A stretch of 12,111 nt of DNA. Source: Bacteroidales bacterium. Its GTDB lineage: Bacteria; Bacteroidota; Bacteroidia; Bacteroidales; UBA932. Made by a program: the position numbers and the translations under genes. This document shows, piece after piece, positions 1 through 9,300 of this stretch. The stretch lies in NCBI GenBank assembly GCA_017429205.1, contig JAFRPH010000009.1, forward strand, positions 1 to 12,111, given 5' to 3'. Position 1 is the stretch's first letter. Each line of letters opens with the position of its first letter. The notes under the pieces are model-generated. The model was given only the letters and a program-made list of their open reading frames with translations. It had not been told where the DNA came from and searched no databases.

Positions 1-1155
1 GCTAAGATAGAACTGTCGAGCAGCACCTCCACGGAGATCAACCTCCCGTACATCATGCATGTGGGCGGCGTGCCCAAGCACCTGGTGAAGACCCTCACCC
101 GCGCGAAGTTCGAGCAGCTCTCCGACAACCTGTTCCAGCGCTCCATCGAGCCGTGCCGCAAGGCCCTGGCCGATGCGCACCTGAATCCGTCCGACATTGA
201 CGAGGTCCTCCTCGTGGGCGGTTCCACCCGTATCCCTTACGTGCAGGAGCTGGTGAAGAACTTCTTCGGCAAGGAGCCCAACAAGAGCGTGAACCCGGAC
301 GAGGTCGTTGCGATCGGCGCCTCCATCCAGGGCGGCATCCTCACCGGCGAACTCCACGACCAGAACATCCTCCTGCTGGATGTCACCCCGCTTTCCCTGG
401 GCATCGAGACCCTCGGCGGCGTGATGACCAAGCTCATCGACGCGAACACCACGATTCCGGCCCGCAAGGCCCAGATCTTCTCCACGGCGGCCGACAACCA
501 GCCTTCCGTCGAGATCCGCGTCCTGCAGGGCGAGCGCCCGATGGCCCGCGACAACAAGCAGATCGGTGTCTTCCACCTGGACGGCATCGCGCCGGCCCCG
601 CGCGGCATCCCGCAGATCGAGGTCGCCTTTGACATCGACGCCAACGGCATCTTGAACGTCTCCGCGACCGACAAGGCCACGGGCAAGGAGCAGCACATCC
701 GCATCGAGGCCTCCTCCGGCCTGTCCGACGCCGAGATCCAGCGCATGCGGGACGAGGCGAAGGCCAACGAGGCCGCCGACAAGGCCGAGAAGGAGCGCGT
801 GGACAAGATCAACAACGCCGACGCCCTCACCTTCCAGGCCGAGAAGTTCCTGAAGGAGAACGGCGACAAGGTCCCCGCCGACATCAAGGGCGAGGTCGAG
901 AGCAACTGCAACCTCCTCAAGGAGGCCGTCAAGAGCCAGAACATGGCCGACATCGAGCGCTATTCCGACGCGCTGAACAAGGCCTTCGAGAAGATGTACC
1001 AGGCCAGCGCCGGCGCCCAGCAGCAGGGTGGTCCGCAGGGTCCGTTCCAGGGCGGCCCGCAGGGTGGTCCCTTCGGCGGCGGCAATCCGGGCGGCCCGTT
1101 CGGTGGCCAGCCGGGCGGCAACCCGGGCGGCGACCAGGGCCCGGACGAGCAGTAA
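1..1155 (+). CDS. dnaK: Molecular chaperone DnaK (Hsp70), 5' truncated
   Basis: The reading frame is open from base 1 and gives 384 residues of an Hsp70; the N-terminal part of the ATPase domain lies outside the window. Seen: the end of the nucleotide-binding domain ([41 protein letters not shown]), the interdomain linker [14 protein letters not shown] at about residues 121-134 of the fragment, the substrate-binding beta domain ([32 protein letters not shown]) and the helical lid. In this family ATP binding and hydrolysis drive cycles of peptide binding in the cytoplasm, with DnaJ and GrpE as partners. The last 45 or so residues are an unusual Gly/Pro/Gln/Phe-rich tail with repeated GGPFGG units, ending in GPDEQ rather than the acidic EEVD/EEVK-like ending common in bacterial DnaK. 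Neither dnaJ nor grpE is adjacent. A strong terminator follows the stop codon. Identity is certain; the true start is not visible. Confidence 0.98.
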   Translation, partial: AKIELSSSTSTEINLPYIMHVGGVPKHLVKTLTRAKFEQLSDNLFQRSIEPCRKALADAHLNPSDIDEVLLVGGSTRIPYVQELVKNFFGKEPNKSVNPDEVVAIGASIQGGILTGELHDQNILLLDVTPLSLGIETLGGVMTKLIDANTTIPARKAQIFSTAADNQPSVEIRVLQGERPMARDNKQIGVFHLDGIAPAPRGIPQIEVAFDIDANGILNVSATDKATGKEQHIRIEASSGLSDAEIQRMRDEAKANEAADKAEKERVDKINNADALTFQAEKFLKENGDKVPADIKGEVESNCNLLKEAVKSQNMADIERYSDALNKAFEKMYQASAGAQQQGGPQGPFQGGPQGGPFGGGNPGGPFGGQPGGNPGGDQGPDEQ

Positions 1156-1175
1156 AAAGTTCATCCTGAATGCAG

Positions 1176-1208
1176 AACGGTGCCCCGCAAGGGCACCGTT
1201 TTGTTTTC
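1176..1208 (+). terminator. Intrinsic terminator of dnaK
   Basis: A perfect 10-bp stem (AACGGTGCCC at 1176-1185, GGGCACCGTT at 1191-1200) with the 5-base loop CGCAA is followed by TTGTTTTC. It begins 20 bases after the dnaK stop codon. The T-tract also appears to supply the -33 box of the next gene's promoter. Confidence 0.93.
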
Positions 1209-1229
1209 AAGGAATTATGTGTAATTTTG
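1200..1229 (+). promoter_or_regulatory. Bacteroidetes-type promoter for the coiled-coil gene
   Basis: TTTG at 1200-1203 and TAATTTTG at 1222-1229 are separated by 18 bases. They match the known Bacteroidetes primary-sigma pattern (TTTG near -33, TAnnTTTG near -7). The predicted transcript would start near 1234-1238, leaving a leader of about 15-20 bases before the ATG at 1253. The -33 box lies within the tail of the dnaK terminator. Confidence 0.7.
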
Positions 1230-1252
1230 TCGACAGAAATTTGATAGAGCAT

Positions 1253-1945
1253 ATGAAACGGATTGTCACCCTTATCTCCCTGGCCCTCGTGGCCGCTTCC
1301 TTCTCTGCCTTCGCGCAGAACACCGAGGTTCTTGAGCAGGCCCGCCAGCAGGTCCAGGAAAAGCAGGACGTGCTGGACGACGCCGAGCGCGCCCATCGGC
1401 AGCAGCAGGCGGAAAGCCGCCGCAACATCAACGCCGCGGAGCGGCAGATCGACGCCGGCAAGCTCAATGTCGAGCAGAGCAAGAAGCGCATCCAGGCGAT
1501 GAAGGAGGATATCAAGGCCCGCGAGGCCGAGATCAAGATCAAGAAGCAGGCCCTCAAGCTCGAGAAGGAATCCCTCAAGCTGGACGGCAAGCTGGACGCC
1601 GCCGACAAGGCCCAGCTCCGGCTCGCCGAGAATGACCTGAAGGTCCTGGAGCGCTCGCTCAAAGATGCCAAACGGCTCCAGAAAGAGGAGGAAAGCCGGA
1701 TGAAGGCTTCCCAGAAGGCCATCAGCTCCGCCAAGAAGCAGATCCGCGAGTCCAAGAAGGCCGAGAAGGCGACCCGTCAGGACGTCCGCGATGCCAAGAA
1801 AGATGTGAAAGCCTCCCAGAAGGAGCTGAAGAACGCCACGCAGGTCGAGCAGAACCTCCGGCAGGCCCGTGAGGCGGCCGAAGCGGCCGAGAACAAGGCC
1901 ATCGAGACCAATCAGGTCGTCGAAGAGGCCGTCCGCACGGAGTAA
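1253..1945 (+). CDS. Secreted Lys/Glu/Ala-rich coiled-coil protein, function unknown
   Basis: This encodes 230 residues. Residues 1-22 (MKRIVTLISLALVAASFSAFAQ) form a classic Sec signal peptide with cleavage after AFA or AFAQ, so the mature protein is expected in the periplasm or outside. The rest is almost uninterrupted helix-forming sequence rich in Lys, Glu, Ala, Gln and Arg, with heptad-like spacing and no Pro or Trp after the signal, which is typical of a long coiled coil. There is no recognisable catalytic motif. The start at 1253 is chosen because it begins the signal peptide and sits just downstream of the promoter; ATG at 1217 in the same frame would fall upstream of or inside the -7 box. 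A frame reaching back to 1028 overlaps dnaK and is not the gene. It could be a Skp/OmpH-like holdase or a structural envelope filament, but I see no specific match to either. Confidence 0.85.
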   Translation: MKRIVTLISLALVAASFSAFAQNTEVLEQARQQVQEKQDVLDDAERAHRQQQAESRRNINAAERQIDAGKLNVEQSKKRIQAMKEDIKAREAEIKIKKQALKLEKESLKLDGKLDAADKAQLRLAENDLKVLERSLKDAKRLQKEEESRMKASQKAISSAKKQIRESKKAEKATRQDVRDAKKDVKASQKELKNATQVEQNLRQAREAAEAAENKAIETNQVVEEAVRTE

Positions 1946-1948
1946 TCC

Positions 1949-3016
1949 CTACCGGATGCCGTAGCGCCGGAGAATTCGCAGGAGCGGCTTCTCGATGGAG
2001 CGCGACCAGCAGTAATACCCGTAGTCGTCGGGATGGATACCGTCCACCGAAGATTCCTGCAAAGGGGTCGAGGCGGACGGTTTGATGTAATAGACGTCCT
2101 TGTACCGTTTGACGGCAATCTTCATCAGGCTGTCGGCCATGTGCTGCTTGGCGGCCTCCGTGGCCTCGACGGCCGTGTCGAAGTTCCGCCGCTCGCGGCG
2201 GATGGTCTGCTGGAAGATCAGGGGCTTGCCGGGATGGGCGGCCTGCAGGCGCTCGATGAAGGGGAAGAGGCGCTCCTCGATCATTTTCGCATTCGGGTTG
2301 GAGAAGGCGTCGAACACGAAGGCGTCGGCATCGACATCCTCCAGGACGGCGGCGAAGTACGGCTGCATCTTGCAGTTGCCGCTGCAGCCCAGGGAGAGCA
2401 TCTGGATGCCCGTGTGACGGGTGAACTGGTCGGGATAGGACATGCCGGCCCGGCTCGTGGAAATGCCGTGCGTGTAGCTGGACCCGAAGATGGCCACGCG
2501 GTGCCGGAAAGGCGATTCCATCGGCTGGAGCATCCTTCCTTCTTCCACGCCGATCTTGACGGAGGTCAGTTCGCTGTAGATGGGCAGGTACAGGAGGCAT
2601 TCCTTGACGCCCGGCGCCATGTTCTTGATGAGGTCCATCGGCGCCTGGGGATTCCGGGGCGCGGGACAGCAGGCGGCGGCCCAGAGCCATTCCCCGTCTT
2701 TCCGGATGTACAGGTCGAAGCCGTGGGAGGCGAGGCGCATCGTGTTGTTCGCCTGGTAGGTGAAGTCGCCCTCGGCCTGGACGGTGATGGAAGGGGAGTC
2801 GGTCCGGAACAGGACGGCGAGGCCGGCGGGGCAGCGGACCTGCAGGTTCTCCCCCTTGGTGAATCCCTTGTACCGCACGGTGTCCACGCGGTGATAAGGA
2901 TTGGGCGTGTCGATGATCTTGCCGATGAGGGTGAGGTCGGAGGCTTCGGTGTAGACTTGGGCGGACAGGGCGGCGGAAACGAGGACCGCCAGGGTGGTGA
3001 GGACGAACTTTTTCAT
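1949..3016 (-). CDS. Secreted GxDLY / SGNH (GDSL-like) hydrolase, probable carbohydrate or ester deacylase
   Basis: This encodes 355 residues. Residues 1-19 (MKKFVLTTLAVLVSAALSA) are a signal peptide. The N-terminal beta domain carries GFDLY at residues 99-103, the hallmark of the GxDLY domain found before Lipase_GDSL_3 domains. The SGNH hydrolase follows: block I GSSYTHG at 178-184 with predicted nucleophile Ser180, a block II-like SLGCSGNC, a block III-like DAFSNPN, and block V DGIHP with Asp325 and His328 completing the triad. The family hydrolyses ester bonds, often acetyl groups on glycans or lipids, but the substrate cannot be read from the sequence. The ATG at 3016 begins the signal peptide; a TTG-initiated extension to 3040 runs into the promoter and is rejected. 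The stop codon lies 3 bases from that of the convergent coiled-coil gene, with no terminator between. The gene is transcribed divergently from the copper ATPase. Confidence 0.9.
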   Translation of the reverse strand: MKKFVLTTLAVLVSAALSAQVYTEASDLTLIGKIIDTPNPYHRVDTVRYKGFTKGENLQVRCPAGLAVLFRTDSPSITVQAEGDFTYQANNTMRLASHGFDLYIRKDGEWLWAAACCPAPRNPQAPMDLIKNMAPGVKECLLYLPIYSELTSVKIGVEEGRMLQPMESPFRHRVAIFGSSYTHGISTSRAGMSYPDQFTRHTGIQMLSLGCSGNCKMQPYFAAVLEDVDADAFVFDAFSNPNAKMIEERLFPFIERLQAAHPGKPLIFQQTIRRERRNFDTAVEATEAAKQHMADSLMKIAVKRYKDVYYIKPSASTPLQESSVDGIHPDDYGYYCWSRSIEKPLLRILRRYGIR

Positions 3017-3037
3017 GGATGCAGCCGGTTGTTTCCA

Positions 3038-3045
3038 CAAAAATA
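3038..3045 (-). promoter_or_regulatory. -7 promoter element (TATTTTTG) of the SGNH hydrolase gene
   Basis: TATTTTTG on the - strand matches TAnnTTTG and lies 21 bases before the ATG at 3016. No clear TTTG -33 box is visible at the expected distance. The 11-base sequence GCGTATTTTTG containing it (3048-3038) recurs exactly upstream of trpS. Confidence 0.55.
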
Positions 3046-3059
3046 CGCATAAAAATGCT

Positions 3060-3067
3060 TATCTTTG
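3060..3067 (+). promoter_or_regulatory. -7 promoter element (TATCTTTG) of the copper ATPase gene
   Basis: TATCTTTG matches TAnnTTTG and lies 27 bases before the ATG at 3095. No convincing -33 TTTG is present, which could mean weak or activator-dependent transcription (inference). A short inverted repeat, GCAT-AAAA-ATGC at 3047-3058, lies between this box and the divergent one. Confidence 0.55.
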
Positions 3068-3094
3068 ATAGCTAATTTGAAAGATTATCGGACA

Positions 3095-5278
3095 ATGGGT
3101 GTCAAGAGAAGAAACTTCCCCGTCCAAGGGATGGGATGCGCGGCCTGCGTCGCGCGCGTGGAGAATACCTTGAAGGCCTGCCCCGGCGTGAGCCGGGTGA
3201 GCGTCTCCCTGGCCTCGAACACCGCCCAGGTCGACTATGACCCGGGCCAGACGTCGCCCGCCGCCCTGCAGAAGGCGGTCCGGGACGCCGGCTACGACCT
3301 CCTCGTGGACGGCTCCGACGACGAGGCGGACTCAGAAGCTGAGATAGCCCGACAAGACGCCTACCATTCCCTTCAGAAAGATACGATCCTCGCCTGCGTG
3401 CTGGCGGCGCTCGTGATGCTGCTCGGCATGGGTTTCAAGGACTTCCCGGGCAAGGGATTCGTCCTGTGGGCCCTGGCGACACCGGTCGTCTTCTGGTGCG
3501 GCCGCCGGTTCTTCAAGGCCGGCTTCAGCGCCGTCCGCCACGGCAGCGCGAACATGGACACGCTCGTGGCGCTTTCGGTGTCCATCTCCTACCTTTTCAG
3601 CGTCTTCAACCTCCTGTTCCCGCAGGTCTGGACCTCGCAGGGACTGGAGGCCCATCTGTACTTCGAATCGGCGACGATGATCGTCGCCTTCATCCTCATC
3701 GGCCGCCTGCTGGAAGAGCGGGCGAAGCACAGCACCACCGCCGCCATCCGGAAGCTGATGGGCCTGCAGGCGAAGGAAACGGTCGCCCGGCCCGGCGAAA
3801 CGCTGCTGGTGAAGCCTGGCGAGCGCCTCTCCGTGGACGGCGTGGTGACGGAAGGCTCCTCCTATGTGGATGAGAGCATGCTTACCGGCGAGCCGGTCCC
3901 TGCGCTCAAGCAGGCCGGGGCCCGGGTCTATGCCGGCACCATCAACCAGCACGGTTCTCTGACGGTGCGGGTGGAAAAAGTGGGCGGAGACACCCTCCTG
4001 TCCGGCATCATCCGGATGGTGCGGGACGCGCAGGGCTCCAAGGCCCCGATCCAGAAAGCCGTGGACCGCATCGCGGCTGTTTTCGTGCCCGTGATCATCG
4101 GCATATCCGTCCTCACGCTCGTCATCTGGCTAATCTGCGGGGAAGTGACCCTGGGCCTGCTGGCGATGGTGACGGTACTCGTGATCGCCTGCCCGTGTGC
4201 GCTGGGCCTCGCGACGCCGACGGCCATCATCGCCGGCATCGGCAACGGCGCCTCCAAGGGCATCCTCATCAAGGACGCCGAAAGCCTGCAGGTGGCCCGG
4301 AAGGTCGATGCGATGGTGATGGACAAGACCGGCACGCTGACGGAAGGGAAGCCTTCCGTGGTGGAATCGGTCTGGGACCCGGCCATCACGACCGAGGACG
4401 ATCCCGCGGAGCTCAATCTCCGCGACGTCCTTTACTCGCTCGAGCACCGGTCGGACCATCCGCTCGCCATTGCCGTATGCGACTCCCTGCGCGGCTGCGA
4501 AGAACTGCCTGTGGAAGACTTCCAGGCCGTCCTGGGCAAGGGCATCTGCGGCACGGTCCGGGGAACCCGCTTCTACGTGGGCAACCAGGAACTGCTGAAG
4601 GAGGTCCTGGGCGGCGTCCCCGAAGCGACGAACCCGATGGTGGCCGACAGCATCGGCCCCTGGATGGACGCGGGCTATTCGGTCACGCTCCTGTTCGACC
4701 CGGTGAAAGTCTATGCCGTCCTGGCCCTTTCCGACGACCTGAAGGACACGTCGGTCCAGGCCGTCAAGGCCCTGCAGGCCGACGGCATCGAAATCCATAT
4801 GCTCACGGGTGACAACGAGGTGGCCGCCCGCCACATCGCCGAAGCCACGGGCATCCGGAACGTGAAGGCGAACGTCCTCCCGCAGGACAAGGCCGACTAT
4901 GTCCGGCAGCTGCAGGCCGCCGGGAAGCGCGTCGCGATGGTCGGCGACGGCATCAACGACAGCGCCGCGCTCGCGCAGGCGGACCTGGGCATCGCGATGG
5001 GGCAGGGAAGCGACATCGCCATCGACACGGCCCAGGTGACCATCGTCTCCTCCGACCTGTCGAAGCTCCGCGACCTGGTCCGGCTCTCCCGCCGGACGAC
5101 CGCCGTCATCCGGGAGAACCTCTTCTGGGCCTTCATCTACAACATCCTGGCTGTTCCCATCGCCGCGGGCATCCTGTATCCGTTCACCGGGTTCCTCCTG
5201 AATCCGATGGTCGCCGCGGCCTGCATGGCGCTCTCGAGCGTCTGCGTGGTGACGAACTCGCTGCGACTCAGGAAATGA
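3095..5278 (+). CDS. copA: Cu(+)-exporting P1B-type ATPase
   Basis: This encodes 727 residues and would be an inner-membrane pump that uses ATP to export Cu(I) from the cytoplasm. Seen in order: an N-terminal heavy-metal-associated domain with GMGCAAC (Cys15, Cys18); predicted membrane segments around ACVLAALVMLLGMGF, FVLWALATPVVFW, LVALSVSISYLF and TMIVAFILIG; an actuator loop with TGEP at 264-267; the membrane metal site Cys366-Pro-Cys368; the phosphorylation motif DKTGTLTEGK with Asp410; the SDHPLA nucleotide-site motif (His455); GDGIND at 617-622; and C-terminal helices with the YN (AFIYN) and MALSS motifs that mark Cu(I)-type P1B-1 pumps. Length is normal for a pump with one metal-binding domain. 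The ATG at 3095 is chosen because a TTG at 3065 would lie inside the promoter element. No copper chaperone or MerR-type regulator gene is adjacent. Silver is another possible substrate. Confidence 0.96.
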   Translation: MGVKRRNFPVQGMGCAACVARVENTLKACPGVSRVSVSLASNTAQVDYDPGQTSPAALQKAVRDAGYDLLVDGSDDEADSEAEIARQDAYHSLQKDTILACVLAALVMLLGMGFKDFPGKGFVLWALATPVVFWCGRRFFKAGFSAVRHGSANMDTLVALSVSISYLFSVFNLLFPQVWTSQGLEAHLYFESATMIVAFILIGRLLEERAKHSTTAAIRKLMGLQAKETVARPGETLLVKPGERLSVDGVVTEGSSYVDESMLTGEPVPALKQAGARVYAGTINQHGSLTVRVEKVGGDTLLSGIIRMVRDAQGSKAPIQKAVDRIAAVFVPVIIGISVLTLVIWLICGEVTLGLLAMVTVLVIACPCALGLATPTAIIAGIGNGASKGILIKDAESLQVARKVDAMVMDKTGTLTEGKPSVVESVWDPAITTEDDPAELNLRDVLYSLEHRSDHPLAIAVCDSLRGCEELPVEDFQAVLGKGICGTVRGTRFYVGNQELLKEVLGGVPEATNPMVADSIGPWMDAGYSVTLLFDPVKVYAVLALSDDLKDTSVQAVKALQADGIEIHMLTGDNEVAARHIAEATGIRNVKANVLPQDKADYVRQLQAAGKRVAMVGDGINDSAALAQADLGIAMGQGSDIAIDTAQVTIVSSDLSKLRDLVRLSRRTTAVIRENLFWAFIYNILAVPIAAGILYPFTGFLLNPMVAAACMALSSVCVVTNSLRLRK

Positions 5279-5279
5279 C

Positions 5280-5310
5280 AAAAAGCGGCGCTCATCCGAG
5301 CGCCGCTTTT
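5280..5310. terminator. Bidirectional intrinsic terminator between copA and trpS
   Basis: A perfect 13-bp inverted repeat (5281-5293 with 5298-5310) has the 4-base loop ATCC. Its core GCGGCGCTC is flanked by A4-5 on one side and T4 on the other, so it works as a terminator on both strands. It starts 2 bases after the copA stop and ends 4 bases from the trpS stop, serving both convergent genes. Confidence 0.95.
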
Positions 5311-5314
5311 GGAT

Positions 5315-6319
<1,005 letters not shown>

Positions 6320-6339
6320 GTCGTATCGATTAGGGTCTG

Positions 6340-6347
6340 CAAAAATA
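6340..6347 (-). promoter_or_regulatory. -7 promoter element (TATTTTTG) of trpS
   Basis: TATTTTTG on the - strand lies 20 bases before the trpS ATG, which implies a leader of roughly 15 bases. It sits in GCGTATTTTTG (6350-6340), identical to the copy upstream of the SGNH hydrolase. No clear -33 TTTG is seen. No trp leader peptide or T-box is visible. Confidence 0.55.
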
Positions 6348-6390
6348 CGCAAATCCTTTGAAATAACGTCATCCTTGTCGGCCAAAATGG

Positions 6391-9300
6391 CTACGGCAGC
6401 TGCTCGAGTCCCAGGTCCTTGAAGGTTCTCGGGGCCGGGATGCCCGGGAGGGGCTTGCGGTCCTTGATCTGCTCGAGGGCCACCTCGATGGCCTTGAGGA
6501 GCTGCTGGTCCTCGCCGGCCTGCTCGCGGATGGGGTCGTTGTCCAGCAGGATGTCCGGATCCACGCCGTGGTTCTCCACGATCCACTCTCCGGTCTTCGC
6601 GTCATAGTTCGTGAAGAACGGGACGCGGACGTCGGTGCCGTCCATATACGGCAGGGAGCCGCTGATGCCCACGATGCCGCCCCAGGTGCGCGTGCCGATG
6701 ACGGTGCCCAGGTTGTTGGCCTTGAAGCTCCACGGGAAGAGGTCGCCGTCGGAGGCGGAGTACTTGTTGATCAGGAGCACCTTCGGGCCGGTGTGCGTGC
6801 CCTCCGGGACGGTGCCGGTGAGGGTGGAGCCGCGGCGCATCGTCATCCGGTACACCTCGCGCTGCAGGCGCTCGATGATCATCGGGGAGATGTTGCCGCC
6901 GCCGTTCTCGCGGTCGTCGATGATGAGGGCTTCCTTGTCCAGCTGCGGATAGTAGTACCGGGCCCATTCGTTCAGGCCCTCGCGGCTCATGTCCGGAATG
7001 TAGATGTAGCCCACCTTGCCGCCGGACTTCTCCTCCACGGTCTTGATGTTCTTGAGGATCCACTCGTAGTGGTAGAGCGGGTATTCGTCGGCGATGGGCT
7101 TGACCACCACCTTCTTGCCGCCGACGGTGAGTTCGGTGAGGACATCGGCCTTGCCCACGAGGAGCTTGTACACGTTGTCCACTTCCTTGAGGGACACGCC
7201 GTCGATGGCGGTGATGACATCGCCTTCCTTCACGCCGAGACCGGGCTCCTGGAGCGGAGAACGGAGCTCGGGACGGTAAGTCGCGCCCTGGAGGATGCGG
7301 TCGATGCGGTAGCCGTCCTTGACCTTGGAGAGTTCGGCGCCCAGCAGGCCCATCGGGATGCGGGCCGGCTTCGGATAGTCGTCGGGGGCGGTGACGTAGG
7401 CGTGGCCGCTGGCGACTTCGGAGATCATCTCGCCGATGACATAGTTCACGTCCAGCCGCGTCTTGGCGTACGGAATGAGAACCTCATACTTGGCCTTTAC
7501 GGCCTTCCAGTCGCGTCCGTGCATGTTTTCCAGGTAGTAGCCGTCGCGGAAGGCGCGCCAGACCTCGTCGAAAAGCTGGGGCCATTCCTGGCTGTAGTCG
7601 ACCGTCGCGACGAGGCCGTCGAAGGACACCTTGTCCTTCAGGCCCACCTTCGGGCCGGGGGCGGCCACATACAGGTCGTGGCCCTTCACGAAGACGGCCT
7701 TCTTGTCGCCGTTCCGGACCGTCATCCGGGCGTCGACGCAGTCCTCGTCCTTGCCCGTGGCGAAGTCGAAGACGCGGGTGCCGCGGCCGCCGCTGTACCA
7801 GAGCTTGGAACCGTCGCTATAGAAGCCCCGGCCATTGACCGGTAGCTTGACGATGCGGTCCAGGATGCCGTCCGGGTCGATCTTTACGGCCTTCGGGCCG
7901 GCGGGCTTGTCGGCCTTCGCCTGCGCGGGCTTGCCGCCCTTGGCCGGCTCGGCCTTCGGGGTCTCCTTCGGCGCGTCCGCCTCGACCTTCACTTCCGGGT
8001 CCTTGGCGATCAGCGGCGACGGCGTATCCTTGGCGAGCATCGCCATATAGACGCCGGACATGTCGCCATAGGCGTAGTTCCACTCGATGTTGCTGTATTG
8101 CGGGTTCAGGTCGCGGTCGGAGGTGAAAATCAAATACTTGCCGTCGGTGCTGAAGGTGGGGCTGCCGCTGTTGTACCAGCGCTCGGTCACCGGATATTCC
8201 TTGCCCTCGGCGAGGTTGTACAGGTAGATGATGTTCATCTCGTTCTTGGCCGGGCGGGTGTAGGCGATCCACTTGCTGTCCGGGGAGTACTGCACGCCGC
8301 GGAACTCGGCTTCGGGATTCTCCATCACGGTGCGGCGGGTCTTCGCGAGGGGATCGACCTCCACGAGGCGGTTCTTGCGGTCGCCGTACAGGATGTGCCT
8401 GCTGTCCGGGCTCCACTGGAGGGAGCGGATGTAGGTGTCGGTGCCCTTCGTCACCTGGACCGGGTCGCCGCCCTTCACCGCGTCATACAGGTAGATTTCA
8501 GTCTCGCCGGTGGCGTCGCCGATCCAGGCGATCCACTTGCCGTCCGGGCTCCAGACCGCGCTGCGGTCGTTGGAGCCGGGCGTCCGGCTGATGTTGCGGG
8601 TGACGCCGGCCTCCACGGGCACGTCGAAGACTTCGCCGCGGGCGGTCACGACCATCCGGGCGCCGTCCGGGGACAGGCTCATGCCCGTGCGATTGCCGGC
8701 CACGGCCTTGCGCTCCGTGCGGCCGTACACATCGTCAGAAGCGAGCGTGACGGAGATCTTCGTGGCCTGGCGGGTCTTCGGGTCCAGCCGGTACAGCCAG
8801 CCGCCGTTCTCGAAGACGATGGTCTTGCCGTCGGTGGAGGGGAACTTCACGTCATATTCCTTGAAGTCGGTGACCTTCTCGGTCTTCTTCGTCTTCGTAT
8901 TGTACACGAAGAGGTTCATGATCATATCGCGGTCGGAGGCGAAGAAGATCTCGTCGCCGATCCACATCGGGAAGATGTCCTGGGCGACGTTTTCGGTGAT
9001 GTTCTCCACCTTGCCGGCCTTGGGGTCATAGACCCATACGTCATCCGCCATGCCGCCCCGGTAGTACTTCCAGGTGCGGAATTCGCGCATCACGCGGTTG
9101 TAGGCCAGCTTTTTTCCGTCCGGGGAATAGGAGCAGAAGCCGCCTTCCGGGAGCGGGATTTCGGCCGGCATCCCGCCCTCGGGCCCCACCGTCCAGAGCT
9201 TGCCGGGGAAGCCGTCGCCGATGCGGTTGCGGTATACGATCTTCTTTCCGTCCGGCGACCAGCCCATCACGATGTTGTTCGGGCCCATGCGGTCGCCCAG

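Noticed and set aside
1020..1150. GC-rich repeats at the dnaK 3' end as a CRISPR or mobile repeat
   Set aside because: They are in-frame codon repeats encoding the Gly/Pro-rich tail, without the regular spacer structure of an array.
1028..1252. N-terminal extension of the coiled-coil gene overlapping the dnaK 3' end
   Set aside because: It is Arg/Ala-rich out-of-frame translation of the dnaK tail. It crosses a terminator and promoter, and the signal peptide starts at 1253.
2033..3052. Long + strand open frame of 339 codons opposite the SGNH hydrolase
   Set aside because: Its composition (Gly/Val/Asp/His-rich) is that of an antisense shadow in high-GC DNA. The opposite strand has a clear signal peptide and SGNH motifs.
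4130..5281. Long - strand open frame opposite copA
   Set aside because: It is antisense to conserved ATPase motifs, has no recognisable domain, and would cross the bidirectional terminator region.
6320..6586. 89-residue N-terminal extension of trpS
   Set aside because: It is Pro/Arg/Gly-rich shadow sequence from the tricorn gene 3' end. A -7 promoter box lies just upstream of the normal ATG at 6319, and 334 residues is the family length.
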